A program made the translations under genes and the position numbers. Below the pieces are notes generated by a model. That model had not been told where the DNA came from. It did no database searches and worked only from the letters and a program-made list of their open reading frames with translations. Below, piece by piece: positions 18,557 to 29,165 of a DNA stretch of 64,000 bases. Source of the stretch: Frondihabitans sp. PhB188 (GTDB lineage Bacteria > Actinomycetota > Actinomycetes > Actinomycetales > Microbacteriaceae); NCBI RefSeq assembly GCF_003752365.1, contig NZ_RJUO01000004.1, positions 410,355 to 474,354 on the forward strand. The letters run 5' to 3'. Every line of letters begins with the position of its first letter. The first letter of the stretch is position 1.

Positions 18557-18955
18557 ATGACGATGACAGATCCGGTCGCAGACCTGCTGACCAGACTGCG
18601 CAACGCGAACTCGGCGCACCACGACTCCGTGTCGCTGCCGAGCTCCAAGCTCAAGTCCCACATCGCTGAGATCCTCAAGAAAGAGGGCTTCATCGACTCA
18701 TGGAAGGTCGAAGACGCTCGCGTCGGCCAGACCCTCACCATCGACCTCAAGTACGGACCCGCTCGCGAGCGCTCCTTCGTGGGCATCAAGCGCGTGTCGA
18801 AGCCGGGCCTCCGTGTCTACGCGAAGTCGACCGAGATCCCTCAGGTTCTCGGCGGTCTCGGAGTGGCCATCCTGTCGACTTCCTCCGGTCTGCTGACCGA
18901 CCGCGAGGCCGAGAAGAAGGGCGTGGGTGGGGAAGTCCTCGCCTACGTGTGGTAA
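18557..18955 (+). CDS. rpsH: 30S ribosomal protein S8
   Basis: 132 aa. It is a central-domain 16S rRNA binder and the known spc-operon repressor in E. coli. The ATG at 18557 starts [19 protein letters not shown]. Fourteen upstream in-frame codons are not conserved and GAAAGAGA precedes the ATG. The C-terminal [20 protein letters not shown] is canonical. Confidence 0.97.
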   Translation: MTMTDPVADLLTRLRNANSAHHDSVSLPSSKLKSHIAEILKKEGFIDSWKVEDARVGQTLTIDLKYGPARERSFVGIKRVSKPGLRVYAKSTEIPQVLGGLGVAILSTSSGLLTDREAEKKGVGGEVLAYVW

Positions 18956-18961
18956 TCCGTC

Positions 18962-19498
18962 ATGTCACGAATCGGACGACTCCCCATTCCGATCCCCACC
19001 GGGGTCGATGTGAAGATCGACGGCCAGGCCGTCACTGTCAAGGGCCCGAAGGGCGAGCTCTCGCTCGTCATCGCGAGCCCCATCGAGGCGAAGCTGGAAG
19101 AGGGCACCGTTCTGGTGACCCGTCCTGACGACGAGCGCTCCTCGCGTTCGCTGCACGGCCTCACCCGCACTCTCATCGCGAACCAGATCACCGGCGTCAC
19201 CGAGGGCTACACCAAGGGCCTCGAGATCGTCGGCACCGGTTACCGCGTGCAGGCCAAGGGTCAGAACGTCGAGTTCGCGCTCGGCTACTCGCACCCCATC
19301 ACCGTCGAGCCGCCCGCGGGCATCAGCTTCACGGTCGAAGGCAACAACAAGATCACGGTCGTCGGCATCGACAAGCAGGCCGTCGGCGAAGTCGCCGCCA
19401 ACATCCGCAAGCTGCGCAAGCCCGAGCCCTACAAGGGCAAGGGTGTCCGCTACGCCGGCGAGGTCGTCCGCCGCAAGGCCGGAAAGTCAGGTAAGTAA
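18962..19498 (+). CDS. rplF: 50S ribosomal protein L6
   Basis: 178 aa with two homologous domains, located near the sarcin-ricin loop. The N-terminus is [18 protein letters not shown] and the C-terminal signature [19 protein letters not shown] is present. It is 6 nt after rpsH and 2 nt before rplR. Confidence 0.98.
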   Translation: MSRIGRLPIPIPTGVDVKIDGQAVTVKGPKGELSLVIASPIEAKLEEGTVLVTRPDDERSSRSLHGLTRTLIANQITGVTEGYTKGLEIVGTGYRVQAKGQNVEFALGYSHPITVEPPAGISFTVEGNNKITVVGIDKQAVGEVAANIRKLRKPEPYKGKGVRYAGEVVRRKAGKSGK

Positions 19499-19500
19499 TC

Positions 19501-19872
19501 ATGGGTCTCGGAACTAGAGGCAAGAGCAAGTCGGCCGCTACCAGCCGCCGTCACACCCGCCTGCGCAAGAAGATCGTGGGCACCGAGCTGCGCCCGCGTC
19601 TCGTCGTCAACCGATCGGCCCGCCACGTCTTCGTGCAGGTCGTCGATGACAGCAAGGGCCACACCGTCGCCAGCGCATCGACCCTCGAGGCCGACCTGCG
19701 TACGTTCGACGGTGACAAGACCGCCAAGGCCAAGAAGGTCGGCGAGCTCGTCGCCGAGCGCGCCAAGGCTGCCGGAATCGAAGCGGTCGTTTTCGACCGC
19801 GGTGGTAACAAGTACGCCGGACGCGTCGCGGCAATTGCCGAGGGCGCCCGGGAAGGTGGGTTGAACCTGTGA
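19501..19872 (+). CDS. rplR: 50S ribosomal protein L18
   Basis: 123 aa. It binds 5S rRNA together with L5. Motifs are [19 protein letters not shown] and [20 protein letters not shown] at the C-terminus. Its stop overlaps the rpsE GTG by 4 bases. Confidence 0.98.
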   Translation: MGLGTRGKSKSAATSRRHTRLRKKIVGTELRPRLVVNRSARHVFVQVVDDSKGHTVASASTLEADLRTFDGDKTAKAKKVGELVAERAKAAGIEAVVFDRGGNKYAGRVAAIAEGAREGGLNL

Positions 19873-20591
19873 GCGACGCAACGAACAAGACCCCCGAGGC
19901 TGAGGCCCCGGCTGTCGTCGAGCGCCCCGTCGAGACGGCTGCCGGCTCCGAGTCGAACAACCGCGAAGGCGGCAACACCGGTCGTACCGACCGTCGTGGC
20001 GCCGGTCGCGGCGACCGGAACCAGGGCCGCGGCGGACGCGACGACCGCGACAAGAGCCAGTTCCTGGAGCGCGTCGTCACCATCAACCGCGTGTCCAAGG
20101 TCGTCAAGGGTGGTCGTCGCTTCAGCTTCACCGCTCTCGTCGTCGTCGGCGACGGCAACGGACTCGTCGGTGTCGGCTACGGCAAGGCCCGCGAGGTCCC
20201 CACGGCCATCTCGAAGGGCGTCGAGGAGGCGAAGAAGAACTTCTTCCGCGTCCCTCGCATCGCCAACACGATCCCGCACCCCGTCCAGGGTGAGGCTGCA
20301 GCCGGTGTCGTCCTGCTGCGTCCTGCTGCGGCCGGTACCGGTGTTATCGCCGGTGGTCCCGTCCGCGCCGTGCTCGAGTGCGCCGGCATCCACGACGTCC
20401 TGAGCAAGTCGCTCGGCTCGTCGAACACCATCAACATCGTGCACGCGACCGTCGCGGCACTGAAGCAGCTGGAAGAGCCGCGCGCCGTCGCAGCTCGCCG
20501 CGGTCTCGACATCGACGCCGTCGCACCCGCTCGTCTGCTTCGTGTCGAGGCTGAGGCTCGCGCTGCCGCAACTGAGAAGGCAGGTGCCTGA
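19869..20591 (+). CDS. rpsE: 30S ribosomal protein S5
   Basis: 240 aa. About 60 N-terminal residues are a disordered, charged extension ending in a Gly/Arg/Asp-rich stretch. The double-stranded-RNA-binding core follows ([18 protein letters not shown]), then the fold containing [18 protein letters not shown]. It helps decoding fidelity and forms the mRNA entry with S3 and S4. The start is GTG, overlapping rplR by 4 nt. Confidence 0.98.
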   Translation: MSDATNKTPEAEAPAVVERPVETAAGSESNNREGGNTGRTDRRGAGRGDRNQGRGGRDDRDKSQFLERVVTINRVSKVVKGGRRFSFTALVVVGDGNGLVGVGYGKAREVPTAISKGVEEAKKNFFRVPRIANTIPHPVQGEAAAGVVLLRPAAAGTGVIAGGPVRAVLECAGIHDVLSKSLGSSNTINIVHATVAALKQLEEPRAVAARRGLDIDAVAPARLLRVEAEARAAATEKAGA

Positions 20592-20773
20592 TGGCTCAGC
20601 TCCGCGTGACTCAGATCAAGTCCAAAATTAGCGAGAAGCAGAACCAGCGCGACACGCTGCGCAGCTTGGGTCTCAAGCGAATCGGCCAGACGGTCGTTCG
20701 CCCGGACGACAAGCAGAACCGCGGTTACGTCGTCACGGTCGCTCACCTCGTCAAGGTCGAGGAGATTGACTAA
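20591..20773 (+). CDS. rpmD: 50S ribosomal protein L30
   Basis: 60 aa, the standard small L30. The sequence [20 protein letters not shown] is diagnostic. It overlaps both neighbours, rpsE and rplO, by one base (TGATG and TAATG), so all three are coupled. Confidence 0.97.
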   Translation: MAQLRVTQIKSKISEKQNQRDTLRSLGLKRIGQTVVRPDDKQNRGYVVTVAHLVKVEEID

Positions 20774-21339
20774 TGGCTGAAGCAAAGGAAGCAACCACCG
20801 AGGCCGCTGCCCCCAAGGCAGCTGCCAAGAAGCCCGCCACCAAGGCGGCTTCGACCAAGGCCGCCGCGGCGAAGTCGGAGACATCCGACGTGGCCCGTCC
20901 GCAGATCCTCAAAGTCCACCACCTTCGTCCGGCTCCCGGTGCCAAGAAGGCTCGGACCCGCGTGGGTCGCGGTGAGGGCTCGAAGGGCAAGACGGCAGGC
21001 CGTGGTACCAAGGGAACCAAGGCCCGCTACCAGGTCAAGGTCGGCTTCGAGGGTGGGCAGATGCCGCTGCACATGCGCACCCCGAAGCTCCGTGGCTTCA
21101 AGAACCCGTTCCGCGTCGAGTACCAGGTCGTCAACCTCGACAAGCTGAACGACCTCTACCCGGCCGGCGGAGACGTCACCGTGAGCGACCTCGTCGCCAA
21201 GGGGGCCGTTCGCAAGAACGAGAAGGTCAAGGTTCTCGGTCAGGGTGACCTGTCCGTGAAGCTGACCGTCTCCGTCGACAAGGTCTCCGGCTCTGCCGAA
21301 GAGAAGATCGTCGCCGCAGGCGGAACCGTCACCAAGTAA
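20773..21339 (+). CDS. rplO: 50S ribosomal protein L15 with N-terminal Ala/Lys extension
   Basis: 188 aa. The first 40 residues are a histone-H1-like Ala/Lys/Thr-rich segment ([20 protein letters not shown]) absent from the E. coli protein. The L15 core begins at [20 protein letters not shown] and includes [17 protein letters not shown]. It is the last ribosomal gene before secY and is followed by a hairpin. Confidence 0.96.
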   Translation: MAEAKEATTEAAAPKAAAKKPATKAASTKAAAAKSETSDVARPQILKVHHLRPAPGAKKARTRVGRGEGSKGKTAGRGTKGTKARYQVKVGFEGGQMPLHMRTPKLRGFKNPFRVEYQVVNLDKLNDLYPAGGDVTVSDLVAKGAVRKNEKVKVLGQGDLSVKLTVSVDKVSGSAEEKIVAAGGTVTK

Positions 21340-21346
21340 TACCTGA

Positions 21347-21374
21347 GGGGGTGGCCCGGATACGGGCCGCCCCC
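21347..21374 (+). terminator. Strong hairpin between rplO and secY
   Basis: GGGGGTGGCCCG (21347-21358) pairs with CGGGCCGCCCCC (21363-21374), including one G-U pair, around GATA. No T-run follows. It probably attenuates transcription into secY-adk-map. Confidence 0.7.
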
Positions 21375-21408
21375 ATCAGTCGTCTATCCTCATCACCGGG
21401 AGGCCCTT

Positions 21409-22727
<1,319 letters not shown>

Positions 22728-22731
<4 letters not shown>

Positions 22732-23345
22732 CCGACGGTCCGAGTGCGGACGGCGCACGTCTCCTGATCGTCGGGCCTCCCGGCGCAGGCAAGGGCACAC
22801 AGGCGGTGCGCATCGCCGAGTCGTACGGCATCCCGGCTATCTCGACGGGAGACATCTTCCGCGCCAACGTCAAGAACGAGACGCCCCTCGGCCTCAAGGT
22901 CAAGGCGATCATGGACGCTGGCGACTACGTGCCCGACTCGCTGACCAACGAGCTCATCGACGACCGCCTCGCGCAGTCCGACGCGGCCGAGGGCTTCCTC
23001 CTCGACGGCTATCCGCGCACGTCCGACCAGGTCGCGCACCTCGACGCCCTCCTCGCGTCGTCGGGCCTCGAACTCACCGCCGTCGTCCAGCTCGTCGCCG
23101 ATCGCGACGAGATCGTGGAGCGCCTGCGCAAGCGCGCCGTCGACCAGGGGCGCAGCGACGACACCGAAGACGCGATCCGTCATCGCCAGGACGTCTACCT
23201 TCGCGAGACGGGTCCGCTCATCTCGGCCTACGCCGACCGCGGGATCCTTCTGGAGGTCGACGGTCTCGGCACGATCGACGAGGTCGCCGACCGCATCGAC
23301 GAAGTGCTGTCGGCACGGGGCATCCGCCCCACCGCCGCGGCCTGA
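22728..23345 (+). CDS. adk: Adenylate kinase
   Basis: 205 aa; interconverts ATP + AMP and 2 ADP. The P-loop is [10 protein letters not shown] (about residues 16-25). The AMP-binding segment is [10 protein letters not shown] and the DGYPRTSDQ motif follows. The LID is the short form without zinc-binding cysteines, as in other actinobacteria. Translation is coupled to secY by a 4-nt overlap. Confidence 0.97.
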
Positions 23346-23353
23346 CGCGGGCA

Positions 23354-24187
23354 GTGGCGTTCTCCAAGCCGGGCATCTACAAGAAACCCGACGAACTCCG
23401 GCGCCTCGTGGCGCCGGGGCTGCTGACGAGTGCCTCGCTCGACGCGGTGGCGGCGGCGATACGCCCCGGACTCACCACGGGTGAGCTGGATGCGATCGCC
23501 GAGCGGGTCATCCGCGACGGCGGGGGTGAGCCGAACTTCATGCTGGTCCCCGGCTACCGTCACACGGTGTGCTCGTCGGTGAACTCAGACGTCGTCCATG
23601 GGATCCCCGGCGGTCGGGTGCTGCAGCCCGGCGACATCGTGTCGATCGACAGCGGCGCCCAGCTCGACGGCTGGAACGGCGACAGCGCCCGCTCCTTCGT
23701 GCTGGACGGCGACCCCGACGACGATCGCGCCCTCGTGCGGACGACCCTCAACCGCGTCACGGAGCAGTCGCTCTGGCACGGCATCGCCGCTCTCGCGTCG
23801 GCCAAGCACCTCAACGAGGTCGGCGACGCCATCGAGGGCTACGTCGAAGAGCAGGGCGAGTTCGGGATCCTCGAAGACTATGTCGGGCACGGCATCGGCC
23901 GATCGATGCACGAGGAGCCCCCGGTCTTCAACTACCGTGTCCGCGGCCGCGGCCCTGCAGTTCGTCCCGGTCTCGTCGTCGCCATCGAGCCGATGATCAC
24001 CGCCGGCGGCATCGACACCGTCACCCAGGACGACGACTGGACGGTCACGACCGTCGACGGCTCCGATGCCGCGCACTGGGAGCACTCGGTGGCGGTGCAC
24101 GCGGACGGCATCTGGGTGCTGACGGCGGCCGACGGCGGAGCCGCGGGGCTGGCCCCGTTCGGCATCAGGCCCGTCCCGATCCCGTAG
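23354..24187 (+). CDS. map: Methionine aminopeptidase, type I
   Basis: 277 aa; removes the initiator Met from nascent proteins. The di-metal ligands are visible in SIDSGAQLDGWNGDSARSF (two Asp), GHGIGRSMHE (His), AIEPMI (Glu) and WEHSVAV (Glu). The start is GTG, 8 nt after adk. There is no N-terminal SH3 or zinc extension. Confidence 0.96.
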   Translation: MAFSKPGIYKKPDELRRLVAPGLLTSASLDAVAAAIRPGLTTGELDAIAERVIRDGGGEPNFMLVPGYRHTVCSSVNSDVVHGIPGGRVLQPGDIVSIDSGAQLDGWNGDSARSFVLDGDPDDDRALVRTTLNRVTEQSLWHGIAALASAKHLNEVGDAIEGYVEEQGEFGILEDYVGHGIGRSMHEEPPVFNYRVRGRGPAVRPGLVVAIEPMITAGGIDTVTQDDDWTVTTVDGSDAAHWEHSVAVHADGIWVLTAADGGAAGLAPFGIRPVPIP

Positions 24188-24229
24188 CCCCGGACCCCGG
24201 TCGAGCACGGTGCCGTTGCGACCGCGTCA

Positions 24230-24263
24230 GAACGGCGGCCACCGGAGTCGGTGGGCGCCGTTC
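24230..24263. terminator. Bidirectional hairpin between map and the LCP gene
   Basis: GAACGGCG (24230-24237) pairs with CGCCGTTC (24256-24263), and CCACCG (24239-24244) pairs with CGGTGG (24249-24254), around a GAGT loop with one mismatch. It sits between the ends of two convergent genes. Confidence 0.72.
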
Positions 24264-24281
24264 CTGCGCTGACGAGTGCTT

Positions 24282-25613
24282 CTAGTAGCCGTTGCCGACG
24301 GAGCAGGTCGCCTCGGAGGCCGCCTGCCCGGTGATGGTGGAGGGCAGGGCCGTCGACGAGGAGGTCGGCGTCGAGGTGGCCTTGCCGGTGGCTGTCGACG
24401 ACGACGTGCCGCTGGAGGCGGACGACCCCGAGGAGGTGCCGGTTGACGTGCCCGACGAGGCGCCGCTGCCGGAGGTGCCCGACGACTCCGCCTGCGATGC
24501 CCGGCCCGTGCTGTCGTCGCCGAGCGAGAACTTCGTGTCGTTCTGCAGGGCTGTGTCCAGGACGGTGGCGTCGGCCTCGCTGGCCACGACCCGGTTGGAG
24601 TCCTGGGGATCGGCCGTCGTCGGGTACTGGACGAACAGGACGTTCGACAGGTCGATGTTCTTGAGAGCCAGGCCGAGCTCGACCATGGTGTCGGTGTTGC
24701 TGAGGCTGGTCGAGAGCGTCATGTTCTTCACAGCCGCCGACGCCAGCGCGTAGAGCTTGACGGGGTTGCCGAGGGTTCCGGCGGACGCGATCTTGCGCAT
24801 CATCGCCGAGAGGAAGACCTGCTGCGACGAGATGCGCGCGAGGTCGCTGCCGTCGCCGACGCCGTGACGGGTGCGGAGGAAGGCGAGCGCGGTCGAGCCC
24901 TGGAGGACGTGCTTGCCGGCGGTCAGATCGAGGCCGGTGTCGCTGTCGACGATGGGGGAGGCGACGCACACGGTGACCCCGCCGATCGCATTCGACATCG
25001 AGATGACGCCGTCGAACGTGATCTCGGCTGCGTAGGGGATGGTGAGGCCGGTCATCGACTCGACCGTCGCGACCGTGCAGCCGAGGCCCTGGCCGAGGGT
25101 CGTGTTGAACTGCTGATAGGAGAGCGCAGGGAAGGTCGACCCGTCGGTGCCGGTGCAGGAGGGGATGTCGACCATCAGGTCGCGCGGGAAGCTGACGGCC
25201 GTCATCTGCTTGTGGTCGGCCGACAGGTGGATCAGGATCGTGACGTCGTTGCGGCTGCCGTCGGCGACGCCGGCCTGCACCTCGGTCTGGCCGGAGCGCG
25301 TGTCGCTGCCGACGAGGAGGATGTTGGCGCCCCCCTCGATGGCTCCGATGGAGGTCTGCTGGGCGATCCTGTCTTCCTTGGAGCCGATCGACACGCTCTT
25401 CACCGAGCTGGCGACGTCGTGGAAGGCGTAGGCGCCGACACCCGCCACCGTGACGACGGAGACGCCCAGCGCGACCGCGACGATCATCGCCGCGAAGCGG
25501 ATCGGGTGAGGTCGACCAAGGCGGCCATGGCGGGCGGCGCCGGGGATACGGGGGGCTCGGCGGCTCGAACGCTCTTCGGGCACGGGTCTCTCTTTCGTTG
25601 CTCTGAGGCGCAC
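24282..25613 (-). CDS. LytR-CpsA-Psr (LCP) family cell-wall ligase
   Basis: 443 aa. A short cytoplasmic Arg-rich head and one transmembrane helix (about 41-64) precede the extracytoplasmic LCP domain (about 95-330). Its conserved parts are LLVGSDTRSGQ, VSFPRDLMVDIP and LAFLRTRHGVGDGSDLAR. Such enzymes attach polymers such as teichoic or teichuronic acids to peptidoglycan. The last 90 residues are a Ser/Thr/Gly-rich disordered tail ending with a Cys. A second GTG ten codons in has a better ribosome-binding site (GAAAGAGAG), so the protein may be 433 aa. Confidence 0.9.
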   Translation of the reverse strand: MRLRATKERPVPEERSSRRAPRIPGAARHGRLGRPHPIRFAAMIVAVALGVSVVTVAGVGAYAFHDVASSVKSVSIGSKEDRIAQQTSIGAIEGGANILLVGSDTRSGQTEVQAGVADGSRNDVTILIHLSADHKQMTAVSFPRDLMVDIPSCTGTDGSTFPALSYQQFNTTLGQGLGCTVATVESMTGLTIPYAAEITFDGVISMSNAIGGVTVCVASPIVDSDTGLDLTAGKHVLQGSTALAFLRTRHGVGDGSDLARISSQQVFLSAMMRKIASAGTLGNPVKLYALASAAVKNMTLSTSLSNTDTMVELGLALKNIDLSNVLFVQYPTTADPQDSNRVVASEADATVLDTALQNDTKFSLGDDSTGRASQAESSGTSGSGASSGTSTGTSSGSSASSGTSSSTATGKATSTPTSSSTALPSTITGQAASEATCSVGNGY

Positions 25614-25687
25614 GCCCGGTGATCGCCGTAGGCGGACGAACCGAACGACTCAGGGTCGACTGCGGCGTGTCGAGTTGACCCACCAGG

Positions 25688-25717
25688 TTGGCAAACAGTA
25701 GCGCAATCCCATAAGAT
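25688..25717 (+). promoter_or_regulatory. Promoter of the infA / alpha operon
   Basis: TTGGCA (25688-25693) and TAAGAT (25712-25717) with an 18-bp spacer. It gives a leader of about 130 nt before infA. Confidence 0.65.
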
Positions 25718-25856
25718 TGACCCTTGGTGCCGTGGGCGCCTGCCCGCGTGCAATCTTCAAGCTGCTTCCTGTGAATCCGCTTGAGCCGCGACAGGTCATT
25801 CTCCGGCGCCACTCCCCGCAAGACCAGAACAACCAATTTTTAGCGACAGTGAGGCT

Positions 25857-26078
25857 ATGGCCAAAAAAGACGGTGTCATCGAAATCGAAGGCGCAGTGGT
25901 CGAAGCGCTGCCCAACGCGATGTTTCGCGTTGAGCTGAGCAACGGACACAAGGTCCTCGCGCACATCTCCGGCAAGATGCGGCAGCACTACATCCGCATC
26001 CTCCCCGAAGACCGTGTGATCGTGGAGCTCAGCCCCTACGACTTGACCCGCGGCCGGATCGTCTACCGATACAAGTAG
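25857..26078 (+). CDS. infA: Translation initiation factor IF-1
   Basis: 73 aa, a single OB-fold protein that binds the ribosomal A site during initiation. The sequence [20 protein letters not shown] is canonical, as is the end [12 protein letters not shown]. It is first of the alpha-type operon, 87 nt before rpmJ. Confidence 0.98.
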   Translation: MAKKDGVIEIEGAVVEALPNAMFRVELSNGHKVLAHISGKMRQHYIRILPEDRVIVELSPYDLTRGRIVYRYK

Positions 26079-26165
26079 GCCAGTCCTAGAAACACGGCGC
26101 GTTCTGGAAAGGAACGGCCCGGCGCACCCGTCGGGCACGAGGCCAGCGAGTCAAAAGGAAGCAAC

Positions 26166-26282
26166 ATGAAGGTCAAGCCCAGCGTCAAGCGCATCTGCGA
26201 GCACTGCAAGGTGATTCGCCGCAACGGTCGCGTCATGGTGATCTGCAACAGCAACCCGCGCCACAAGCAGCGCCAGGGCTGA
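26166..26282 (+). CDS. rpmJ: 50S ribosomal protein L36 (zinc-binding type)
   Basis: 38 aa, with sequence beginning [19 protein letters not shown]. Cysteines 11, 14 and 27 with His 33 form the zinc ligands, so this is the C+ paralog. AAGGAAG precedes the ATG. It lies between infA and rpsM as in most bacteria. Confidence 0.97.
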   Translation: MKVKPSVKRICEHCKVIRRNGRVMVICNSNPRHKQRQG

Positions 26283-26327
26283 GCGGTTCCCTAGCTCCAC
26301 CAGCATCACCCCACTGCAGCACCAGAG

Positions 26328-26355
26328 CCGTCCGGCGCCGAGAGGCGCAGGACGG
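26328..26355 (+). promoter_or_regulatory. Hairpin in the rpmJ-rpsM leader
   Basis: CCGTCC-G-GCGCC pairs with GGCGC-A-GGACGG around a GAGA loop, within a 144-nt gap before rpsM. It may be an attenuator or a binding site for a ribosomal protein. No known alpha-operon pseudoknot was recognised. Confidence 0.4.
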
Positions 26356-26426
26356 GGACACCCCGGGCGGAGGCCCTGGCACCGGCGCTGCGACACACCT
26401 CCACCATCTCTCAAGGAGAAGCCACA

Positions 26427-26801
26427 ATGGCACGTCTAGCAGGCGTTGACATCCCGCGCGACAAGCGCGTGGAAGTCGCACTGACCTACATCTACGGAGT
26501 CGGCCGCACCCGCTCGCTCAAGGCTCTGGCCGAGACCGAGATCGACGGCAACATCCGCGTCAAGGACCTCACCGACGACCAGCTCGTCGCGCTCCGCGAC
26601 TACATCGAAGGCAACTTCAAGGTCGAGGGTGACCTCCGCCGTGAGGTGGCCGCCGACATCCGCCGCAAGGTCGAGATCGGCAGCTACGAGGGCATCCGCC
26701 ACCGCCGCGGCCTGCCCGTCCGCGGACAGCGCACCAAGACGAACGCTCGCACCCGCAAGGGCCCGAAGCGCACCGTCGCCGGCAAGAAGAAGGCTCGCTA
26801 G
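26427..26801 (+). CDS. rpsM: 30S ribosomal protein S13
   Basis: 124 aa. It is a head protein making bridges to the 50S subunit. The N-terminus is [20 protein letters not shown] and the C-terminal [20 protein letters not shown] is typical. CAAGGAGAA precedes the ATG. Confidence 0.98.
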   Translation: MARLAGVDIPRDKRVEVALTYIYGVGRTRSLKALAETEIDGNIRVKDLTDDQLVALRDYIEGNFKVEGDLRREVAADIRRKVEIGSYEGIRHRRGLPVRGQRTKTNARTRKGPKRTVAGKKKAR

Positions 26802-26843
26802 GCCCGGCGTCCGCCGTAGCCTTCAAGGTTGTAGGAGAAAAAA

Positions 26844-27242
26844 TTGGCAGCACCTAAGTCGGCCGCGCGCAAGCCCCGCCGTAAAGAGAAGAAGAACGTC
26901 GCCGTGGGCCAGGCCCACATCAAGTCGACGTTCAACAACACCATCGTTTCGATCACCGACCCGTCCGGTGCCGTCTTGAGCTGGGCTTCGTCCGGCGCGG
27001 TCGGCTTCAAGGGCTCGCGCAAGTCGACGCCGTTCGCCGCACAGCTCGCCGCTGAGTCGGCTGCGCGTCAGGCGCAGGAGCACGGCGTCAAGAAGGTCGA
27101 CGTGTTCGTGAAGGGTCCGGGCTCGGGCCGCGAGACCGCGATCCGCTCGCTCCAGGCCGCCGGCCTCGAGGTGGGCTCGATCAACGACGTCACCCCGCAG
27201 GCGCACAACGGCTGCCGCCCGCCGAAGCGCCGTCGCGTCTGA
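26844..27242 (+). CDS. rpsK: 30S ribosomal protein S11
   Basis: 132 aa; part of the platform and the mRNA exit. It starts with TTG (TTG GCA GCA), preceded by GTAGGAGAAA, giving [19 protein letters not shown]. The block [16 protein letters not shown] closes the protein. rpsD, which follows in many bacteria, is absent, and a large hairpin precedes rpoA. Confidence 0.97.
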   Translation: MAAPKSAARKPRRKEKKNVAVGQAHIKSTFNNTIVSITDPSGAVLSWASSGAVGFKGSRKSTPFAAQLAAESAARQAQEHGVKKVDVFVKGPGSGRETAIRSLQAAGLEVGSINDVTPQAHNGCRPPKRRRV

Positions 27243-27252
27243 GTTAAGCGTC

Positions 27253-27301
27253 GCGCCGCGCCTCTGACAGCCCCTTCCCGGGGTGTCAGAGGCCGCGGCG
27301 C
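27253..27301 (+). terminator. Large hairpin between rpsK and rpoA
   Basis: An inner stem CCTCTGACA (27261-27269) with TGTCAGAGG (27284-27292) is capped by CCCC/GGGG around a short loop. It is extended by GCGCCGCG (27253-27260) with CGCGGCGC (27294-27301), with a one-base bulge. It is about 20 bp in all. It lacks a T-run. It may partly terminate the ribosomal-protein transcript. Confidence 0.65.
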
Positions 27302-27393
27302 TCGCCTCGTTCTACCGTCACCCGGGCGCGTCCGCGCACTCGGGGCACCTCACAACTCAAAAGACCGACTGACAGCCACCCAGTCGTACCGCC

Positions 27394-27415
27394 AAGAGTC
27401 ATATAGCGGACTCTT
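27394..27415 (+). promoter_or_regulatory. Hairpin just before the rpoA ribosome-binding site
   Basis: AAGAGTC (27394-27400) pairs with GACTCTT (27409-27415) around an 8-nt AU-rich loop, 5 nt before the GAAAGGAA Shine-Dalgarno of rpoA. It may tune rpoA translation. Confidence 0.4.
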
Positions 27416-27433
27416 CGCCGAAAGGAATCCACA

Positions 27434-28426
27434 GTGCTCATTGCACAGCGCCCCACTCTCACCGAGGAGAACATCTCGGAGTTCCGCTCCCGCTTCGTGA
27501 TCGAGCCCCTCGAGCCCGGCTTCGGCTACACGCTCGGCAACTCGATGCGTCGCACCCTCCTTTCGTCGATCCCCGGAGCGGCTGTCACCAGCATCCGTAT
27601 CGACGGCGTCCTGCACGAGTTCACGACCGTTCCCGGTGTCAAGGAAGACGTCACCGAGATCATCCTGAACATCAAGAGCCTGGTCGTCTCGAGCGAGCAC
27701 GACGAGCCCATCACCGCCTACCTGCGCAAGCAGGGCGCCGGTCAGGTCACCGCCGCCGACATCTCGGTCCCGGCCGGTGTCGAGGTGCACAACCCCGAAC
27801 TCGTCATCGCGACGCTGAACGACAAGGCGAAGTTCGAGCTGGAGCTCACCATCGAGCGCGGCCGCGGCTACGTCACCGCGGTGCAGAACCGCTCGGAGTT
27901 CTCCGAGGCCGGCCAGATCCCGATCGACTCGATCTACTCGCCCGTCCTCAAGGTCACTTACCGCGTCGAGGCGACTCGTGCCGGTGAGCGCACGGACTTC
28001 GACCGCCTGGTCGTCGACGTCGAGACCAAGCCCGCGATCAGCCCCCGCGACGCCATCGCCTCGGCCGGCCGCACGCTGACCGAGCTGTTCGGACTCGCTC
28101 GCGAGCTCAACAACGCGGCCGAGGGCATCGAGATCGGCCCGGCTCCCGTCGACGCCGTCCTCTCGAGCGAGCTCCAGACCCCGATCGAAGACCTCGACCT
28201 GTCGGTCCGCTCGTACAACTGCCTCAAGCGCGAGGGCATCAACACGGTCTCCGAGCTCGTCGCTCTGTCCGAGACGCAGCTGATGAACATCCGCAACTTC
28301 GGTCAGAAGTCGGTCGACGAGGTGAAGGACAAGCTCGTCGAGCTCGGCCTCTCGCTCAAGGACACCGTGCCCGGTTTCGACGGCGCCCACTTCTACAGCG
28401 GCTACGACGAGGAGGAGACCAACTAG
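27434..28426 (+). CDS. rpoA: RNA polymerase subunit alpha
   Basis: 330 aa. The N-terminal domain (about 1-230) dimerises and nucleates the polymerase, with [19 protein letters not shown]. After a linker, the C-terminal DNA-contacting domain (about 250-315) has [17 protein letters not shown] and the end [14 protein letters not shown]. The start is GTG. The 191-nt gap upstream holds two hairpins. Confidence 0.98.
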   Translation: MLIAQRPTLTEENISEFRSRFVIEPLEPGFGYTLGNSMRRTLLSSIPGAAVTSIRIDGVLHEFTTVPGVKEDVTEIILNIKSLVVSSEHDEPITAYLRKQGAGQVTAADISVPAGVEVHNPELVIATLNDKAKFELELTIERGRGYVTAVQNRSEFSEAGQIPIDSIYSPVLKVTYRVEATRAGERTDFDRLVVDVETKPAISPRDAIASAGRTLTELFGLARELNNAAEGIEIGPAPVDAVLSSELQTPIEDLDLSVRSYNCLKREGINTVSELVALSETQLMNIRNFGQKSVDEVKDKLVELGLSLKDTVPGFDGAHFYSGYDEEETN

Positions 28427-28472
28427 GTCTCCGCCCGCCCGCCCTCCTCACTCACACACTTAGGAATCCACT

Positions 28473-29069
28473 ATGCCCAAGCCCACGAAGGGTGCCCGCC
28501 TCGGCGGCGGTCCCGCCCACGAGCGTCTCCTCCTGGCCAACATGGCCGGTCAGCTGTTCACCTACAAGAGCATCAAGACGACCGAGACGAAGGCCAAGCG
28601 CCTCCGTCCCGTCGCCGAACGCCTGGTCACGTTCGCGAAGCGCGGCGACCTCCACTCGCGTCGTCGCGTGATGAGCATCCTCCGCAACAAGGAGACCACG
28701 CACATCCTGATGTCGGAGGTCGCGCCGCTGCTCGAGCTGCGCGAAGGCGGCTACACCCGCATCACGAAGCTCGGCTTCCGCAAGGGCGACAACGCCTCGA
28801 TGGTCCAGATCGAGCTCGTGCTCGAGCCGGTGACCCCGAAGGCCAAGAAGTCCTCGTCGAAGAAGGCCGCCGCCCCCGCGACGACCGAGGCCCTCATCGA
28901 GGAGCCCGCCGAAGAGCTCACCGCCTCCGACGAGACGATCATCGAGGCGACCACCGAGGCCCCCGAGGCCGAGGCGCAGGGCACGACCGAGGCTGACGCC
29001 GAGGCCGCATTCGAGGACGCCCCCGCCGACGAGGCGGCCGAGGCTCCGGCCGACGGCGACAAGAAGTAG
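28473..29069 (+). CDS. rplQ: 50S ribosomal protein L17 with acidic tail
   Basis: 198 aa. Residues 1-120 are the L17 core ([20 protein letters not shown]). The remaining 75 residues start with a lysine patch and become acidic and Ala-rich ([20 protein letters not shown]), a tail much longer than in E. coli. It closes the operon; a 14-bp terminator follows. Confidence 0.97.
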   Translation: MPKPTKGARLGGGPAHERLLLANMAGQLFTYKSIKTTETKAKRLRPVAERLVTFAKRGDLHSRRRVMSILRNKETTHILMSEVAPLLELREGGYTRITKLGFRKGDNASMVQIELVLEPVTPKAKKSSSKKAAAPATTEALIEEPAEELTASDETIIEATTEAPEAEAQGTTEADAEAAFEDAPADEAAEAPADGDKK

Positions 29070-29093
29070 TCCGTTCCACTGCACCACAGCCGT

Positions 29094-29125
29094 GAAGGCC
29101 CGCCTCCTCCGGGAGGCGGGCCTTC
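29094..29125 (+). terminator. Terminator after rplQ
   Basis: GAAGGCCCGCCTCC (29094-29107) and GGAGGCGGGCCTTC (29112-29125) form a perfect 14-bp stem with a TCCG loop. No T-run follows. Confidence 0.88.
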
Positions 29126-29151
29126 TGGCGTCCCGCCGACGATCGCGTGCG

Positions 29152-29157
29152 TAGACT
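29152..29157 (+). promoter_or_regulatory. -10 box of truA
   Basis: TAGACT ends 8 nt before the GTG at 29166. No Shine-Dalgarno is seen between them, so the mRNA is probably leaderless or nearly so. Confidence 0.5.
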
Positions 29158-29165
29158 TTTCTCTC

